A stretch of DNA of 64,000 nucleotides from Ignavibacteriales bacterium (GTDB taxonomy: Bacteria > Bacteroidota > Ignavibacteria > UBA10030), in the NCBI GenBank assembly GCA_026390575.1, contig JAPLFR010000006.1, forward strand, positions 1 through 64,000. Direction: 5' to 3'. The stretch's first letter is position 1. Each line of letters opens with the position of its first letter. Made by a program: the position numbers and the translations under genes. Of the stretch, positions 28,801 through 36,864 are shown piece by piece. A model generated the notes under the pieces. It was not told the DNA's origin, made no database searches, and was given only the letters and a program-made list of their open reading frames with translations.

Positions 28801-29310
28801 AAAAGTTAAGATGACTAGAGAAGCTAATACCAAAGCAATCCATACTCGTTTTGAGCGTTCACGTGATTGCGAAAGTGTCAGTAAGAATGCCAAAGCGCAC
28901 AACACAAAGCAGATTGCTGTTGCCGGAGACATGTGTCCAAGAGAAATACCATTAAGAGAGTCAGTGATAGTAAAACCAAGGTACTCGATACGTGAAAATA
29001 TTCCCGCGAGAGATGAGAAGAAGAAGATCATTCCTAAGACGGCAACGAGCACACCGATCAATATGCCCACATAGTACATCCTGCGGTTTTGAGGCATGCG
29101 ACTGCGAAGAGAGAGCGCAATTCCCATCAGCACAAAAAATAACGCTGTGCTTGGCGCCATCGGTATAAGATTTACACCAAAGCTGGTCAAAGAAGGAGAT
29201 TGGAAAGCCCATCCAAACAGGACGAGAAGCCCCAGACCCGCTGTAACAATCCCGGCAATGAATATGAATATATATCCGGTTCGATGTACGATATGTTCAG
29301 AATATTTCAT
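25900..29310 (-). CDS. Membrane multi-PAS sensor with a Cys-rich output segment and no kinase
   Basis: This is a 1136-residue protein. Seven hydrophobic helices (about 13-255) make a multi-spanning input region. A roughly 270-residue extracytoplasmic part (Cache-like style, containing KVLVPILEDRSTKRLIAVLALR) follows, then a helix at 527-550. Four PAS/PAC modules cover about 565-1050. The C-terminus (about 1075-1125) holds LSGLLPICSSCKKIRDDNGY and FTHGICPDCAKKLYGDLY, with two CxxC pairs. No HisKA/HATPase or GGDEF domain is present. It is upstream of the receiver-PAS protein sharing the same tail, so the two may act together. Annotation of the sensor region is tentative. Confidence 0.85.
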   Translation of the reverse strand: MKYSEHIVHRTGYIFIFIAGIVTAGLGLLVLFGWAFQSPSLTSFGVNLIPMAPSTALFFVLMGIALSLRSRMPQNRRMYYVGILIGVLVAVLGMIFFFSSLAGIFSRIEYLGFTITDSLNGISLGHMSPATAICFVLCALAFLLTLSQSRERSKRVWIALVLASLVILTFLLFLIAYLLVSPLMYGAGVIPPSLPTSLAFLILSIGLFVNAGLHVWSYDGIKNAATARVSYVLLLIFVLLAAGIVTGSYFAYRNYEKNYRTEVEQQLSAISDLKVNQLVQWRKERLGDGKIFYKNDLFSAVVKRYFQNHNDRDAKKGILTWAGQLQNAYSYDLMMLLDSQLNTVLVFPENKERASLVIGQENIEILQSGNIAFQDFYRNDQDQHIYLKVLVPILEDRSTKRLIAVLALRISPEEYLYPLIKEWPTLSRTAETILIRKDGNDVLFLNDLRFRKDAALNLRIPLENKNVLAVKASLGSEGIVEGIDYRGAQVIGYVRAVPESPWFLVARMDMEEVYAPLKERLWLTIILVGALFVGAGTSMGFIWRQQRTRFYQEQYKSAEALRNSETRYRRLFEAARDGILILDAKTGMIVDANPFLIEMLGYTHEQFLGKKLWEVGFLKDTAANEKNFLELQQKEYIRYEDMPLETKDGRIFHVEFVSNVYLVDHYKVIQCNIRDITDRRLAEEALRESEEKFRVIFENSSSALAIIERDTTISMVNKEYCRMSGYEEKEVLGMSWTKQITPEDLERLKEYNRRRLIDPKSVPDHYEFSFYRKNGEVRNSLMSVAVIPTNQKIICSFTDITERKWAEEALRETRDYLDNLFRYANAPIITWSSDFIITRFNEAFERITGRNANDVIGENIELLFPEETKRQSLEYIHKTVSGEKWETVEIAIKHVDGTIRTLLWNSANIYSADGTMLISTIAQGHDITERKRAEEELSKLSVAVEQSPASIVITDTTGAIEYVNPKFVEITGYSLAEAIGKNPRILKSGEKPAEEYNQLWDMITSGSVWRGEFHNKKKNGELYWESAIISPIIDVHRVITHFLAVKEDITERKQAEAEREKLIRELKAALNDVKTLSGLLPICSSCKKIRDDNGYWQQVEGYIQKHSDAKFTHGICPDCAKKLYGDLYEKTINKNR

Positions 29311-30007
29311 AAAGAGAATTCTTTATAGAGAAACCTTCGCAAGGTTAGTGTTGCCGACATCGATAACGTCGGCTTTTCTTCAACCAATGACCACCTCTCA
29401 CGGCTGCAACCGTATGTTCGCATTTGTAACAAGTTTGAAATGATAGATGGTTCCACAGTTCATTTCTTATCCAATTCTTCCCACCGGACATGAGTAGCAT
29501 CCTTATCGAGCCAACGAGAACAATGAAGTACCGTTTTTTGATGATAGATAGTGTAGCGGTCGGGGACTTCATTGTCTCAATGCTCCTTCCCATATACTTT
29601 GGTCTGCGATTGAAGTCTTCTCTGAAAAGATATAACAGAAGACACAATCACAAACCTAAAAAACGGCGCTACGGGAACAATGTTCATCGCATATTACGCG
29701 CCATAAGCTATAAAGATTGCGGGTTCAATGGTAAGTCATATGAGTGGGTCGTACATTGCAGATGTAGCAAAAGCACGGTCTGGTATACACCCGCTCCCTC
29801 TTGAACTCGTAACTCTTGCCAGAAGTTACATGAATTCTTACAAGGAAACAATTCAGGAACCATTCAACTTTAAGTTACATAAACTGCCTGCTGGTCGGAT
29901 TGAGCACTCTCTGCTCATTTTATGCCTTTTTCTATTCATTTTCACGCTGTAGTTTGCTACGCATTGACTCAAAAAGGATGTAACTTTAGCAGCAATGCAT
30001 GGGAGTC
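29311..30007. other. Non-coding tract with a possible transposase fragment
   Basis: No intact gene is visible. On the minus strand, about 29345-29491, a short frame carries CYKCEHTVAAVRGGHW then SRRYRCRQ. This resembles the N-terminal zinc ribbon of an IS1595-like or IS1-like transposase, but no other part of such a protein is present. Multiple stops occur in all frames of the rest. It is likely debris from a mobile element. Confidence 0.3.
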
Positions 30008-30031
30008 GTTGACTCATAATATAGGTAACCC
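30008..30031 (+). repeat. Left terminal inverted repeat of the IS relic
   Basis: It matches the inverted right end at 31252-31276 with a few mismatches and one or two gaps, and is 21 bases ahead of the transposase start. Confidence 0.6.
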
Positions 30032-30051
30032 AAATTGGAGGATCCTATTTT

Positions 30052-31125
30052 ATGGGCATCAACGGAAAACACGAATATCTTCAAGCGATTCTAGAACGCT
30101 CTCATCGAGTCACCAAGAAGCAGAAGCGCAAAATTCTCGATGAGTTCTGTGCTGTTTGTGAATACAATCGCAAATACGCAATCCAACTCCTCAATGGCAG
30201 ACGAACGAGACCACAGCGACTTCAAAAACAACACCGTGGGCGACCCAAGAAATATGCTGATCCGACTCTCTTAATCGTGCTGAGACGCATTTGGATAGCT
30301 TTGAACCTGCCATGTTCCAAGCGACTCAAAGCTGCACTTCCACTGTGGCTCCCATTCTACGCTCTTCAATATCGTACGACGCTGAGCATAAAACAACATG
30401 CCTTACTTCTGAGTATCTCACCAGCAACCATCGACCGCTTGATGGTTGCTCTTCGCAACTCTGCACGCAAACAAGGGCTCTGTACTACTAAGCCTGGCTC
30501 GCTGCTCAAACAACACATTCCCATCAACACTGATCAATGGGATGTCACTCGTCCTGGCTTCCTCGAAGCTGATACCGTTGCTCATTGTGGTACTTCCACC
30601 GAAGGAATGTTCGTCTTTACAGTCAATTGCATCGATTTAGCTGCTTCCTGGCGTGAGCAACGTGCCGTCTGGGGCAAAGGGAAACGTCGTGTCTTACTGG
30701 CTCTCCAAGACATCGACACTCGTTGCCTTTCCCACTGCTTGGCTTTGATTGCGATAACGGTTCCGAATTTCTTAATTGGTCCATTCTCAAATACTTCACC
30801 AACCGTAAACGCCCTGTGCAATTTACTCGCTCGCGGCCCTATCACAAAAACGATAACGCGCACATAGAAGAAAAGAACTGGACACTCGTCAGACAATACC
30901 TCGGCTATCAACGATTGGCGAAACCCTGCTGAGCCGATCAACTCAATGAACTTTTAGCGCTCACAATGGAGGCTCCTGATGAACTTTTTTATCCCTTCTA
31001 CTAAGCTCATCCGCAAAGAACGTCGAGGTTCTCATATTGTCAAAGTCTACGATCACCCTCAAACTCCTTTCCAACGTCTTCTCATTTCCTCTGTGCTCTC
31101 TCGTAAAACAAAAAATATCTTCTAA
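30052..31125 (+). pseudogene. Frameshifted integrase-core (DDE) transposase
   Basis: The first frame (30052 to about 30725) gives an N-terminal helical region, then a catalytic-core start with EADTVAHCG (first Asp). The second frame (about 30723-30932) continues with FDCDNGSEFLNWS (second Asp) and HIEEKNWTLVRQYLGYQRL (Glu). This completes a DDE motif of the rve integrase fold. A stop at 30930 and a further shift separate the C-terminal part (STKLIRKERRGSHIVKVYDH, QTPFQRLL), which ends near 31125. At least two frameshifts or stops disrupt the gene, so the transposase is inactive. Confidence 0.8.
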
Positions 31126-31251
31126 ATATTTATTCTTCTTTGAATCCCTTTTTGCTGCAACAACTGGTCTTTAAGAAAATCGAAGCTCTCCTTGTGCAAG
31201 CCGAACACCTTCCACGATATGCTGCAAAAGAACCTCCTTCTTCGTAGTTTT

Positions 31252-31276
31252 CGGTTACCTTTATTTATGAGGCAAC
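31252..31276 (-). repeat. Right terminal inverted repeat of the IS relic
   Basis: Read on the minus strand it matches the left terminal repeat at 30008-30031 and marks the right end of the element. Confidence 0.6.
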
Positions 31277-31516
31277 ACGTATCTCAGTAAATAAAAGAAA
31301 AAATTAATTTCTTATTATTACATTTTTATTTTTTACGTACAATGTTCAGGATCAATTCTAAATTTAGTTTTGTGAAATACCCATGAAGAATATATAAGTG
31401 CTGATGTAAAATGTGATTTGAGATTTGTGATTTATTACTGGAGGAACGGAAAATAGACTGCGGACTATTAACAACGAATGACTGATTTCTTGTGGTTGAC
31501 TGCTGATTACCGTCCA

Positions 31517-31927
31517 TCAATCTGGTACTTTTTCTATAATCGTTCCTGTCTCATCCACGACCCAAACATTCAATATTCCGTTATTATTAAAATCCACAAC
31601 AGATGTTGCTTGTGCTGTAAATCCCTTTTCATCTGCTGTGAGCACTTCAATTTTGTATCGTGCTTGTCCACCTTCAGCAATTAACTTGGTCTGCTCAAAC
31701 CCGATCTCTGGTAATAGTTGAGCGTAATGATCATGCTCAAACTTATAGCTTTGTTCCAATGTGTACACTTGCTTAAGCATTAATTTAGCTTCTGTGGTTT
31801 TTGCTTTTGTAACGAGTGGAAGCAATTTAGGCAGTGCCAACAACACCAACACACCGATAATAACCAGAACTACCATAAGCTCTGTTAGGGAAAAGCCCTT
31901 TCGTTCACTGATTTTATATCGTTTCAT
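31517..31927 (-). CDS. Prepilin-type pseudopilin (GspG-like)
   Basis: The ATG at 31927 has AAAGGAG upstream; the longer frame from 31954 is rejected. Residues 1-35 are a type IV prepilin N-terminus: a short basic leader, then the cleavage/methylation site KGFSLTELMVVLVIIGVLVL. The C-terminal about 100 residues are polar and include KFEHDHYAQLLPEIGFEQ and DFNNNGILNVWVVDETG, the latter resembling a calcium-binding turn of major pseudopilins. It may be a T2SS or pilus subunit. It stands alone, with no other secretion gene in the window. Confidence 0.82.
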   Translation of the reverse strand: MKRYKISERKGFSLTELMVVLVIIGVLVLLALPKLLPLVTKAKTTEAKLMLKQVYTLEQSYKFEHDHYAQLLPEIGFEQTKLIAEGGQARYKIEVLTADEKGFTAQATSVVDFNNNGILNVWVVDETGTIIEKVPD

Positions 31928-32344
31928 AACTACTCCTTTCAAAAACAATTTCAAAATTCTATAACCTATAATTTTAAAATTATAAACAATTTACTTGTTC
32001 GGATTCAATATTTGTTTGTGAATAGTACATAGTGGGCTATTTTCACATAGTTAATTATTTAAAAGTTAGATTCCCGTTAGTCTAGACACGTTGGAAGGGG
32101 AATCCAAAATAGCCACTACCGATTTGTCTATTGGATTTTGCAATTCATTTATTTTATTGAATTGATACCCCACATTTGAAAGATGGTGTTTGTGTGTGGT
32201 GAACAACCGGTAGAGTTTACTTAATACTATGGGTTTTTTCTGTTTGAGTCAACAGGGCAAAACGGATGAATGAAGGGGTCAATAAAAAAAGCCTCGATTT
32301 CCGGTATATTAGATTGAGACTTTGTTAAATCATTCTATGATCTA

Positions 32345-32470
32345 TTACGCTGCATTTACGCTACTTAAAGATTCCGCGGGAATGTTCATTTCTTTGCTTA
32401 GTTTCCGTGTCATATTAAGAGAAAGCGAACGCATATTATTAAAAATCTCTGTAACCCTGTTTCTTCCACC
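32345..32470 (-). pseudogene. C-terminal fragment of a HigA-type antitoxin
   Basis: Reading the minus strand gives GGRNRVTEIFNNMRSLSLNM, then TRKLSKEMNIPAESLSSVNAA and a stop. The pattern G-x-R-x-x-V-x-E-I, R-x-L-S-L-N-M and IPAESL is the end of HigA/XRE antitoxins. A stop codon (TAA) lies two codons upstream in frame, and no N-terminal half or toxin gene is seen. It is therefore a truncated relic. The stretch 31928-32344 upstream of the prepilin gene holds no recognisable gene. Confidence 0.6.
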
Positions 32471-32506
32471 GATTTAAATAGCGAAACTCCCTCACAACTT
32501 GAGACC

Positions 32507-32539
32507 ACCTCTCCGACCGCTCTCAGCGATCGGAGAGGT
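32507..32539. repeat. Strong 33-nt hairpin
   Basis: ACCTCTCCGA and TCGGAGAGGT form a perfect 10-bp outer stem, with CGCT/AGCG as inner stem and a CTC loop. No U-tract follows. It could be a processing or regulatory hairpin, or the end of a decayed mobile element. Confidence 0.55.
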
Positions 32540-32671
32540 AATGATTGTGTCCAATCATTTCATCCTGATTTGGAACAGAGCTTCATCCACTTCATCACTC
32601 TTCACGAGGAATTGATAATAGATTTAAAACCTTTCAATCTTATTATTACTTGAGAATATCCGTGTCGTTAA

Positions 32672-32769
32672 GGAGAAATACTATGCGTTACTTTATTATT
32701 CGTTCCGACAGAGCGTAATCCTCCCTAAGCGTCTGACATCTGGTAGTGTATCAGGCGCTTTAGTTTTTG
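32672..32769 (+). promoter_or_regulatory. Possible leader peptide with attenuator-like terminator
   Basis: AAGGAG precedes an ATG (32683) encoding the 11-residue peptide MRYFIIRSDRA with a TAA at 32716-32718. A hairpin follows (AAGCGTCTGA / TCAGGCGCTT, one G-U) and then TTTTT, the layout of a transcription attenuator. No amino-acid biosynthesis gene is downstream. The 3' arm TCAGGCGCT also matches the CAGGCGCT box seen in the cassette attC sites, so this could instead be the start of an attC. I cannot decide between the two. Confidence 0.35.
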
Positions 32770-32940
32770 ATAAGAAACGTACTTTACGCGTTATTTAAAA
32801 AAATCCTGTGTAGTTTTAGTCATCGCGCTGGCTGGCGAAATGACTTGAATATTGTAGCAAACTAACGCTTGTTACATTCTCAGGCCTCCGACTTATTGAC
32901 AATGATTTTAATCAGAGCTACATTATCACCAAGTAGTTGC

Positions 32941-33236
32941 GGCTGGGCTGGGTACGTTAAGCGTGGCGAATAGAAGCATCATTCATTATAAGAGTTTCTT
33001 CCGAATAAACTTTAGAAATAGAAACACGCTTCGCGTGTTACATTATCAGGCCTCCGGCTGTGGAGGTACTAAGCATCTACTACTTTTCTCCATCTTCAAA
33101 GAAAATCCTAAAATGATAGAATACAGGTCTGCCTATCATGTATTTAAAGAACAAAACATGGACAATGTCTATAGCTTATGCTAATATGCATAAATAATAG
33201 AATTACTCTATCTAAGCAGTAGTTATACCGCTTGCG
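32941..33236 (+). repeat. Divergent attC-like element upstream of cassette 1
   Basis: From GGCTGGGTACGTTAAGCGTGG (near 32945) through the hairpin ACACGCTTCGCGTGT (33025-33039) to GCCTCCGGC (about 33050), this matches the element at 35165-35290. It ends at the R' sequence GTTATACCGCTTGCG (33222-33236), which starts cassette 1. A further partial copy lies near 32863-32891 (AACGCTTGTTACATTCTCAGG). No convincing R'' start was found, so its left boundary is unclear. Confidence 0.5.
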
Positions 33237-33264
33237 ACATTAAAAATATATCATAGAGGTAACA

Positions 33265-35109
33265 GTGAGCATTAGCAAGTATCAAACATTATTAAATATT
33301 CTAGATCGAATCAGATCTGAGGCAACGCCTCGATATGAAAAAAAATACAATCCTGCGTCGGAAATTGAAGCTATCAATCAAGCAAGGTCTCGTGCGTTTA
33401 TACACCTTTATTTAAAGGTTAGTTTCGGATTATTAGAGTTCGAAGATCGGGAGCACTTTGTCACAGATGGAGCATATGATGGAGGAATAGATGGATACTA
33501 CATTAATAATGAAAATAAAACTATCTATTTTATACAATCAAAATTTCGAACGACTGAAGATAATTTTGAAAATAAAAAGATAGAGCTTGAAGAAATCCTG
33601 AGAATGGATATAAATAGAATACTTGAAGGTGAAGCAAACGATGAACAAGGTAATGATTACAGCGGGAAAATAAAACAACTGCAACGAGAAATTTCTACAT
33701 TAGACAATATTGCAAGATATTCGTATCGAGTCATTATTATCGCAAACTTGTTTGGAATACAAGAATCGAAGTTAAGGACTTTATGCGGTGGATATGCAGT
33801 TGAAGTACTAAATTGTGATAAATGCTATGAGCAACTTGTGTTTCCGGTTATATCGGGTACATATTTTAACGCTTCAGATATGAATATTTTTATTGACTTG
33901 AGCAATAAAAGTGCCGGGAGTAAAATCAGCTATAATGTGCAGACTAAAAATAATGAATGTGAAATTACTGTGCTCTTCGTTCCTACCTTAGAAATTGGTA
34001 GAATAATGAGTAAGTATAAAAACTCAATATTGAAATTTAATCCAAGAAGTTATTTAGAGCTCGAGGGACAAAAGGTAAATGAGGCGATAAAAGAAACTAT
34101 ACTAAGCAAAGACACAAACGAGTTTGCCTTGTTTAATAACGGTATAACAATGTTATCTGATGAGACATATATTAATGAAAAAATAGGGCAAAAAAATAAA
34201 GCACAATTGAGTATTAAGAATCCCCAAATTATCAATGGTGGACAAACGGCATTTACTCTAAGCCGAATATTCGATAAGCACAAGAACAATAACGTTGAAC
34301 AAATATTTCATAATAAAGAAGTTCTGCTTAAAGTAATAACTTTGATCGGAAGCAAAGGTCGTGTAGACACAATATCATTAATAGACGAGATCTCTATCGC
34401 AACGAATCAGCAAACTCCAGTAATCATCGCTGATAGATTCTCGAATTCAGATATCCATGCTACGATCCAGAAATGCCTCTTCGAACGTTATGGTATACTT
34501 TATGAACGAAAACGAGGAGAGTTTGGCGACGGTCTTTATAATCAATATGTTCATTCAGAGCAGATCATAGAACGAAACCTGTTTTTCAGAATATACTATT
34601 CTGCAAACGGTGATATTAATAAAGGCATCCAAAAGAAATTGTTTATTCGCCAAGATTTTACACTTGAGACATTAAAGCAAGTTGATAAATTTGACAATTT
34701 CTATTTTGGATTCCTTTGCTTTAAGGAATTGATAAAAGGAAGACGGCCATTCGAAAAAATGCAAAAAGATATCTACGGAATGGTTTATGCAATGACAAAG
34801 ATGTACAAACCAACAACGGTTGAGCAATATGAGTCAGCCATTGCTGGAAGCTTGCCAGAATTTAAAAGTTTGTGGAAAGTTTTTATTAGTTCTACCGGAG
34901 CTAATAACAAGAAATATTATCGAACATTTATCGACAGGGAAACAAGACAACCACGATCTGCATTCAGTGAGAACCGATGGTATAAAAGCAAAGATTTTCA
35001 ACCAAATGTGCGTAAGTATTTTGATAATCCTACTGCCCATTGTTCAAAATTGAATGACAGTAGCGATACTTGTTCTAGCTCAGATACTACCATAGAAAAG
35101 ACAGTCTAA
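33265..35109 (+). CDS. AIPR-family abortive-infection phage resistance protein
   Basis: This is a 614-residue protein with a GTG start after AGAGGT. Residues about 70-110 contain DGGIDGYYINNENKTIYFIQ then SKFR, resembling the D..(E/Q)xK core of a restriction-endonuclease fold. Residues about 255-345 show the AIPR signature: NPRSYLELEGQKVNEAI, FALFNNGITMLSDE and NPQIINGGQTAFTLSRIF. AIPR (PF10592) proteins are implicated in phage resistance by abortive infection. It is the cargo of cassette 1 of the array. No partner gene lies in the same cassette. The codons are visibly AT-richer than in the flanking genes. Confidence 0.85.
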   Translation: MSISKYQTLLNILDRIRSEATPRYEKKYNPASEIEAINQARSRAFIHLYLKVSFGLLEFEDREHFVTDGAYDGGIDGYYINNENKTIYFIQSKFRTTEDNFENKKIELEEILRMDINRILEGEANDEQGNDYSGKIKQLQREISTLDNIARYSYRVIIIANLFGIQESKLRTLCGGYAVEVLNCDKCYEQLVFPVISGTYFNASDMNIFIDLSNKSAGSKISYNVQTKNNECEITVLFVPTLEIGRIMSKYKNSILKFNPRSYLELEGQKVNEAIKETILSKDTNEFALFNNGITMLSDETYINEKIGQKNKAQLSIKNPQIINGGQTAFTLSRIFDKHKNNNVEQIFHNKEVLLKVITLIGSKGRVDTISLIDEISIATNQQTPVIIADRFSNSDIHATIQKCLFERYGILYERKRGEFGDGLYNQYVHSEQIIERNLFFRIYYSANGDINKGIQKKLFIRQDFTLETLKQVDKFDNFYFGFLCFKELIKGRRPFEKMQKDIYGMVYAMTKMYKPTTVEQYESAIAGSLPEFKSLWKVFISSTGANNKKYYRTFIDRETRQPRSAFSENRWYKSKDFQPNVRKYFDNPTAHCSKLNDSSDTCSSSDTTIEKTV

Positions 35110-35122
35110 TGTCAAAAAAATG

Positions 35123-35297
35123 CGCAAGCGGTATAACCAGGCGCTCAAGCTGACGGTTGAGAGCTGGGTACATTAAACATGGCGGGCATAGGTTTTAGTC
35201 TTAATAATTTCTTTTTCAGCATGAACTATAGATATAGAGACACGCTTCGCGTGTCACAGTTACAGGGCTCCGCCTCGATTTATTGGGAGTCGGTCCG
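35123..35297 (+). repeat. attC site of cassette 1
   Basis: R'' (35123-35137, CGCAAGCGGTATAAC) is the exact reverse complement of the cassette start. It is followed by CAGGCGCTCAAGCTGACGGTT, a typical attC left box. A hairpin ACACGCTTCGCGTGT lies at about 35240-35254, and the site ends at G35297 before TTAGGG. The length of about 175 bases is longer than usual for attC. Bases 35186-35227 are identical over 42 nt to 37075-37116 in attC3. Confidence 0.72.
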
Positions 35298-35324
35298 TTA
35301 GGGCACAATTTTTCAGGAGACTTG

Positions 35325-35906
35325 ATGGATAACGTGTCTGGATGGTTTGCGAAAGCATACCTTATAAATATTTTCGTTATTAGTGCATCATTTTCACAAA
35401 TAAATAGTGCAAGTAATGCCACTGATCTTCAAAATGCCCCTTGCAGTTTATATAAATTGAGTCTTGGCATTGGTGTTGGAACAATGGATGTTAGCGGAAC
35501 AGCATCATTTGCATACGACTTTTCGGGTCAGTTTCTTTCCATACATGCTGTTGCAACAGACGAATTTAAACTTTTTGGCGACAATCCAGTAGAACGTATC
35601 GGAGATATAGGCATCCTTTATGGAGTATCCGCTCGATGGGGTAAATGGTATGCTTCAACTGGTGCCGGCATTAGCTATGTACACTCTATTAATCGAGGTA
35701 AACTGATACGTAGGGCAAATGAAATGTTTGGTGCTGATGACTATGAAGAAATCTCTCGTTCGTCAGTTGGTTTACCTATTCAAGTTGAAATATCAGTAGC
35801 ACCATTTTCTTATTTGGGTGTAGCGATAATAGGATTTGCCAATATCAATAGTATAAAAGCCTATGGTGGAATAACGTTTTGTATTCAAATTGGCAAACTA
35901 CACTAA
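35325..35906 (+). CDS. Secreted barrel-like protein (cassette 2 cargo)
   Basis: AGGAGACTTG precedes the ATG at 35325. The frame is open to 35283, but that would begin before the cassette boundary at 35297, so it is rejected. The protein has 193 residues with an N-terminal hydrophobic segment (about 8-30, FAKAYLINIFVISASFSQ). The rest is rich in short Gly/Tyr/Ala strands (LGIGVGTMDVSGTASFAYDF, GILYGVSARWGKWYASTGAG). An outer-membrane or periplasmic beta-barrel is likely; the family is not recognised. Such orphans are common cassette cargo. Confidence 0.6.
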   Translation: MDNVSGWFAKAYLINIFVISASFSQINSASNATDLQNAPCSLYKLSLGIGVGTMDVSGTASFAYDFSGQFLSIHAVATDEFKLFGDNPVERIGDIGILYGVSARWGKWYASTGAGISYVHSINRGKLIRRANEMFGADDYEEISRSSVGLPIQVEISVAPFSYLGVAIIGFANINSIKAYGGITFCIQIGKLH

Positions 35907-35918
35907 TTGCAAAGAAGG

Positions 35919-35996
35919 TTGTGCCCTGACCAGGCGCTTCCTGCTATCCCGCTACAAAACAGCGGGACGCACAAAACGCGGAAAGTAGCGGGTATG
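35919..35996 (+). repeat. attC site of cassette 2
   Basis: R'' TTGTGCCCTGAC (35919-35930) complements the cassette start GTTAGGGCACAA with one mismatch, and is followed by CAGGCGCTTCC. An inner stem CCCGCT/AGCGGG lies at about 35948-35966. The site ends at G35996 before TTAGCGG. Its length of about 78 bases is normal for attC. Confidence 0.75.
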
Positions 35997-36040
35997 TTAG
36001 CGGCAATTAAGAAATACGTTGAGAACCAAAGGAATAAAAC

Positions 36041-36862
36041 ATGAATAATAAAATTAAAGTCGAATTAGGAGACATTCAAAAAACTCTTTTTATGCCGGTA
36101 TGGGCAAGAGCAGTTGAAGCTAAGAAGAGTAAACAAATATTCATTGATAAAGCAGCAGTAGAAATTATTGATCTCGTTGATTATGATTTTTCGCGGATGT
36201 CAAAAAATGTATCTGAAATTAGTCAGATTGCATGGATCGCTCGCTGCAAAAGATTTGATTCCGTAATAGAAAACTTCATCAAAAATCATCCCAACGGAAC
36301 AATTGTAAATATTGGTTGTGGATTGGATACTACCTATGAAAGGCTTAATAATAAGTCGATTCTTTGGTATGACTTAGACCTTCCGGATGTGATAGATTTA
36401 AGAAAGAAATTCATGATGGAGAATGAAAATAGACAATTTATCTCATGCTCTTTTCTTGACACAAAATGGTTTAATAAGATTGTTATCCCTGATAAGGTTC
36501 TGTTTATAGCAACCGGAGTATTCGTTTATTTTGAAGAAGGAGAAATAAAGAATTTCATTGTTAAGCTCGCCGACAAATTTGATAATTCCGAAATAATATT
36601 TGATGTAACTTCACCTAAAGGAGTTCATATAGCAAACCAAGTAATTCATAAATCTGGATTGGATTCCAAATCATTCTTTAAATGGGGTCTAAAAAACAAG
36701 TCAATCATAACTTCATGGGATAAGAGGATTAGCATATTAAATACGTTTTACACATTTAAGATAAAGGGGCTTGGATTGAGTTTTAGAAATAAACTTATGG
36801 GCTTGCTTTCAGATTCTCTTGACGTGCAGTATATGCTACATTTGTCGATATCAAAAACATAA
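36041..36862 (+). CDS. LCMT-type SAM-dependent methyltransferase (cassette 3 cargo)
   Basis: This is a 273-residue protein with AAAGGAA ten bases before the ATG. Motif I is TIVNIGCGLDTTYER (about 86-100). YDLDLPDVIDLRKKF is the acidic SAM-ribose region, and LFIATGVFVYFEEGEIKNF a later motif typical of the leucine carboxyl methyltransferase/TcmP-like O-methyltransferase family (PF04072). It probably methylates a carboxyl or hydroxyl of a small molecule or protein. It is cargo of cassette 3; the substrate is unknown. Confidence 0.82.
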   Translation: MNNKIKVELGDIQKTLFMPVWARAVEAKKSKQIFIDKAAVEIIDLVDYDFSRMSKNVSEISQIAWIARCKRFDSVIENFIKNHPNGTIVNIGCGLDTTYERLNNKSILWYDLDLPDVIDLRKKFMMENENRQFISCSFLDTKWFNKIVIPDKVLFIATGVFVYFEEGEIKNFIVKLADKFDNSEIIFDVTSPKGVHIANQVIHKSGLDSKSFFKWGLKNKSIITSWDKRISILNTFYTFKIKGLGLSFRNKLMGLLSDSLDVQYMLHLSISKT

Positions 36863-36864
36863 AA

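Larger units (their letters stand above)
30008..31276 (+). mobile_element. Degenerate insertion sequence with terminal inverted repeats
   Basis: Imperfect terminal inverted repeats bound the element. The left end (30008-30031) is GTTGACTCATAATATAGGTAA. The right end (31252-31276) read inverted is GTTGCCTCATAAATAAAGGTAA. Between them is a broken DDE transposase gene. The total of about 1.27 kb fits a single-gene IS. A second left-end-like copy lies at 29964-29984. The element is probably dead because its transposase is frameshifted. Confidence 0.7.

Noticed and set aside
30582-30941. Minus-strand frame opposite the transposase relic
   Set aside because: Antisense shadow of the transposase; no domain recognised.
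32963-33184. 72-residue plus-strand frame upstream of cassette 1
   Set aside because: It lies within attC-like repeat sequence and has no ribosome binding site or recognisable domain.
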